NCBI GenBank assembly: GCA_947493955.1
Contig: CANLSQ010000001.1
Coordinates: 124,001 to 188,000, forward strand
Reading direction: 5' to 3'
Length of the DNA: 64,000 nt
Source of the DNA: an uncultured Sphingomonadaceae bacterium
GTDB lineage: Bacteria; Pseudomonadota; Alphaproteobacteria; Sphingomonadales; Sphingomonadaceae
In this document: in pieces, positions 62,427 through 64,000 of the stretch
Layout of the letters: each line of letters starts with the position of its first letter
How positions within the stretch are numbered: position 1 is the stretch's first letter
The notes under the pieces: model-generated
Databases searched by the model: none
Seen by the model: only the letters and a program-made list of their open reading frames with translations
Told to the model about the DNA's origin: nothing
Program-made: the position numbers and the translations under genes

Positions 62427-63440
62427 CGGTGGTTGATCATAGGCGAGCCTGAAGCCCACATTGCTTGCCCCCATTCCAGGATCACGTCCCTGGCGCGCTT
62501 CTGGTCGATAGCGCTGACAATAATTGGATGCGCATAGATAAGAACCGCCTTTCATCACCCGCGTAACCAGACCGGGATTGAGGGGATCATAGGCATTGGC
62601 TTCGCTCGGTCCATCTGGATTGTCAGCATCGGCGGGATCATGGCCTGGTCGATAGATGTCAGCAGTCACCTCCCAGACATTACCTACCATATCATAGAGG
62701 CCCATGGCATTGGGGGAGAAACATCCGACCGGCGCAAGGCCGTAAAAACCATCACTTTGCTCGTTGACGGCGGGGAACACACCCTGCCAGCTATTTGCGC
62801 TACCTGGTTCTGGCTGCGCTGTTGATTTCTCCGCACCGCCTTGCGCCGCATATTCCCATTCCGCCTCAGTCGGCAGACGTCCGCCCTTCCATTTTGCATA
62901 AGCAAGCATATCGTTATAGGAAAGGTGCACCACAGGATTGTCTTTTTCCGATGCGTCTCCACCTGGTCCATCGGGCCACCGCCAGTTTGCGCCGGGAATA
63001 TATTTCCACCAGTCCAGATAGCGCGTTGAGGGTGTGTCCGGCGGCATGAATACAGCAGATCCTGGTTGCAGCATTTCCGCTGGCACCAATGAAGCATCAA
63101 CACCGAAGACAGTCGGGTCGACCGGTTTTTCAGCCGTTGTCACATAGCCAGTGGCCTCAATGAATTCGGTAAATTGGCGATTGGTCACCTCATGGCGATC
63201 CATATAAAAATCATCGACGCGCGTCGTGCGCGCTGGGCCTTCCTCTGGATAGACAGCACTCGACCCCATTTCAAAATATCCACCAACAATTGCGACTGGT
63301 TTTGAAGATGGTTGCGCGCAAACACGGTTCTTTTCATTGGTATTCGTTGATGCTTCCTCTTCACCCTCTTCACCTGCGCAGGAGACAAGAAGAATGGCAC
63401 CGATAGCGAGTGTGCAATTTTTCAAAACATAGCAGGGCAA
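62421..63440 (-). CDS. Formylglycine-generating enzyme, predicted lipoprotein
   Basis: 339 residues; starts are TTG 63440 or TTG 63425, the second giving a typical lipoprotein signal (KNCTLAIGAILLVSC). The FGE/SUMF1 domain fills residues 50-335: PVAIVGGYFEMGS, DRHEVTNRQFTEFI, GGRLPTEAEWEYAA and VGNVWEVTAD. Both active-site cysteines are present in GGSYLCASNYCQRYRPEAR, so it should truly convert sulfatase Cys to formylglycine and not be one of the inactive relatives. Export with the sulfatases would be unusual, since conversion is thought to need an unfolded substrate. No distance to the truncated sulfatase gene except 13 bases. Confidence 0.9.
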   Translation of the reverse strand: MPCYVLKNCTLAIGAILLVSCAGEEGEEEASTNTNEKNRVCAQPSSKPVAIVGGYFEMGSSAVYPEEGPARTTRVDDFYMDRHEVTNRQFTEFIEATGYVTTAEKPVDPTVFGVDASLVPAEMLQPGSAVFMPPDTPSTRYLDWWKYIPGANWRWPDGPGGDASEKDNPVVHLSYNDMLAYAKWKGGRLPTEAEWEYAAQGGAEKSTAQPEPGSANSWQGVFPAVNEQSDGFYGLAPVGCFSPNAMGLYDMVGNVWEVTADIYRPGHDPADADNPDGPSEANAYDPLNPGLVTRVMKGGSYLCASNYCQRYRPEARQGRDPGMGASNVGFRLAYDQPPS

Positions 63441-63453
63441 AACAAATATCTCT

Positions 63454-64000
63454 TTATTTGGGCATCACCTTTCGGGCGATGGGACTGGAAGCATAACCAT
63501 AGCGGATTGCTTTTGCGGCGATAATTGAGCCTGCCGGAACGTTGACCGGACCGCTGTAGATTGCACCGGTGATCGGATCACCCCCGTCTAGCCTGTAGGC
63601 AATAGAGGCACCGGGCGTACCGCTACGCAAAATCAGCTTTCCGTTTTCAAGGATGATAGTGGGTTTGGCGGTTATGGGTTGCGTCATGTCGGGCCACATA
63701 TTTTCGATCATTTGAGCTTCTGGAACAGCGCTAAGGTCTCCCGTTTGCGCAATCCAATCGTCCATAGCCTTGCCAAGCCGAGCCAATGTCTGACGATGTT
63801 CCGTATTCTCGCTCAAGTTGTTGATTTCATGGGGATCCGCTTGCGTATCATAAAGCTCCTCCTCTCCTCGCGGTGTGGAGAGGAGATTAGACACATTTGC
63901 CGATAAAGCTTCCGCCGCCGCCAATCGCCAGATTTCTTGCATGGTTGGCAGCGCGTCGCGAAAGGCCAATGGTCTTAGTACCGCCAGTTCGGGACGATAA
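63454..64000 (-). CDS. Second sulfatase, 3' part only, with chitobiase-like C-terminal domain
   Basis: The frame is open to the right edge, so the N-terminal part with the formylglycine site lies outside. The visible start, YRPELAVLRPLAFRDALPTM, then EEELYDTQADPHEINNLSEN, is the typical end of a type I sulfatase. The last about 70 residues (IILENGKLILRSGTPG to the end, with YRLDGGDPITGAIYSGP) match the CHB_HEX_C/FN3-like domain that some carbohydrate enzymes carry. It is upstream of the FGE gene by 13 bases in the same orientation and so probably forms an operon with it. Confidence 0.85.
   Translation of the reverse strand, partial: YRPELAVLRPLAFRDALPTMQEIWRLAAAEALSANVSNLLSTPRGEEELYDTQADPHEINNLSENTEHRQTLARLGKAMDDWIAQTGDLSAVPEAQMIENMWPDMTQPITAKPTIILENGKLILRSGTPGASIAYRLDGGDPITGAIYSGPVNVPAGSIIAAKAIRYGYASSPIARKVMPK

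Overview
The window looks like a piece of chromosome from an alphaproteobacterium of the order Sphingomonadales. Grounds are the alphaproteobacterial form of SspB next to fumC, a UPF0314/DUF2585 gene, a hisBHAF cluster, PEP-CTERM proteins, a large serine recombinase in the DUF3489-DUF2924-recombinase arrangement common in sphingomonads, and TonB receptor, sulfatase and glycosidase genes of a marine polysaccharide degrader. The genus cannot be fixed from the sequence alone; Sphingorhabdus, Parasphingorhabdus or Sphingopyxis-like is a guess.

Layout. 1-9650 is core chromosome: DUF2585 (cut by the left edge), a fumC-sspB operon, hisB-hisH-hisA-hisF, two PEP-CTERM genes inserted between hisF and hisE, hisE-HIT, a sodium:neurotransmitter-family symporter, yacG and tRNA-Phe. 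The 3' end of tRNA-Phe is the apparent attachment site of an inserted island, about 9651-38646. That island carries a recombinase module, an Avs-like STAND NTPase with an N-terminal nuclease, a MerR/CadR-controlled Czc-type metal efflux operon with two CDF transporters, a Cus-type copper/silver efflux operon, an XRE regulator with a PD-(D/E)XK-like nuclease, and a ParB-methyltransferase module. At about 38643 a second copy of the recombinase module begins with the same att-like flank, so two islands seem to lie in tandem. The second one carries TetR, rhodanese, HemJ-like, NmrA-like, MFS and LysR genes and, at 48931-52942, the most interesting locus of the window.

That locus pairs a ComEC-like metallo-beta-lactamase-fold protein, ending in a Gly-rich tail, with one 767-residue polypeptide that fuses an E2-like domain, an E1 (ThiF) domain and a JAMM peptidase. 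A four-helix membrane protein abuts it convergently. It resembles the Cap2/Cap3 ubiquitin-transfer part of type II CBASS, but without a cyclase and with a hydrolase where the conjugation target would be.

From 53188 to the right edge is a polysaccharide utilisation locus: a TetR regulator, a GPH-type sugar symporter, an exported sulfatase, a TonB receptor, an SGNH lipoprotein esterase, a GH3 glycosidase, a lipoprotein formylglycine-generating enzyme that keeps both catalytic cysteines, and a second sulfatase cut by the edge. Repeated palindromic sites resembling GntR/FadR-type operators lie between the divergent receptor and esterase genes. Short hairpin-forming intergenic repeats recur at the edges of the accessory modules.
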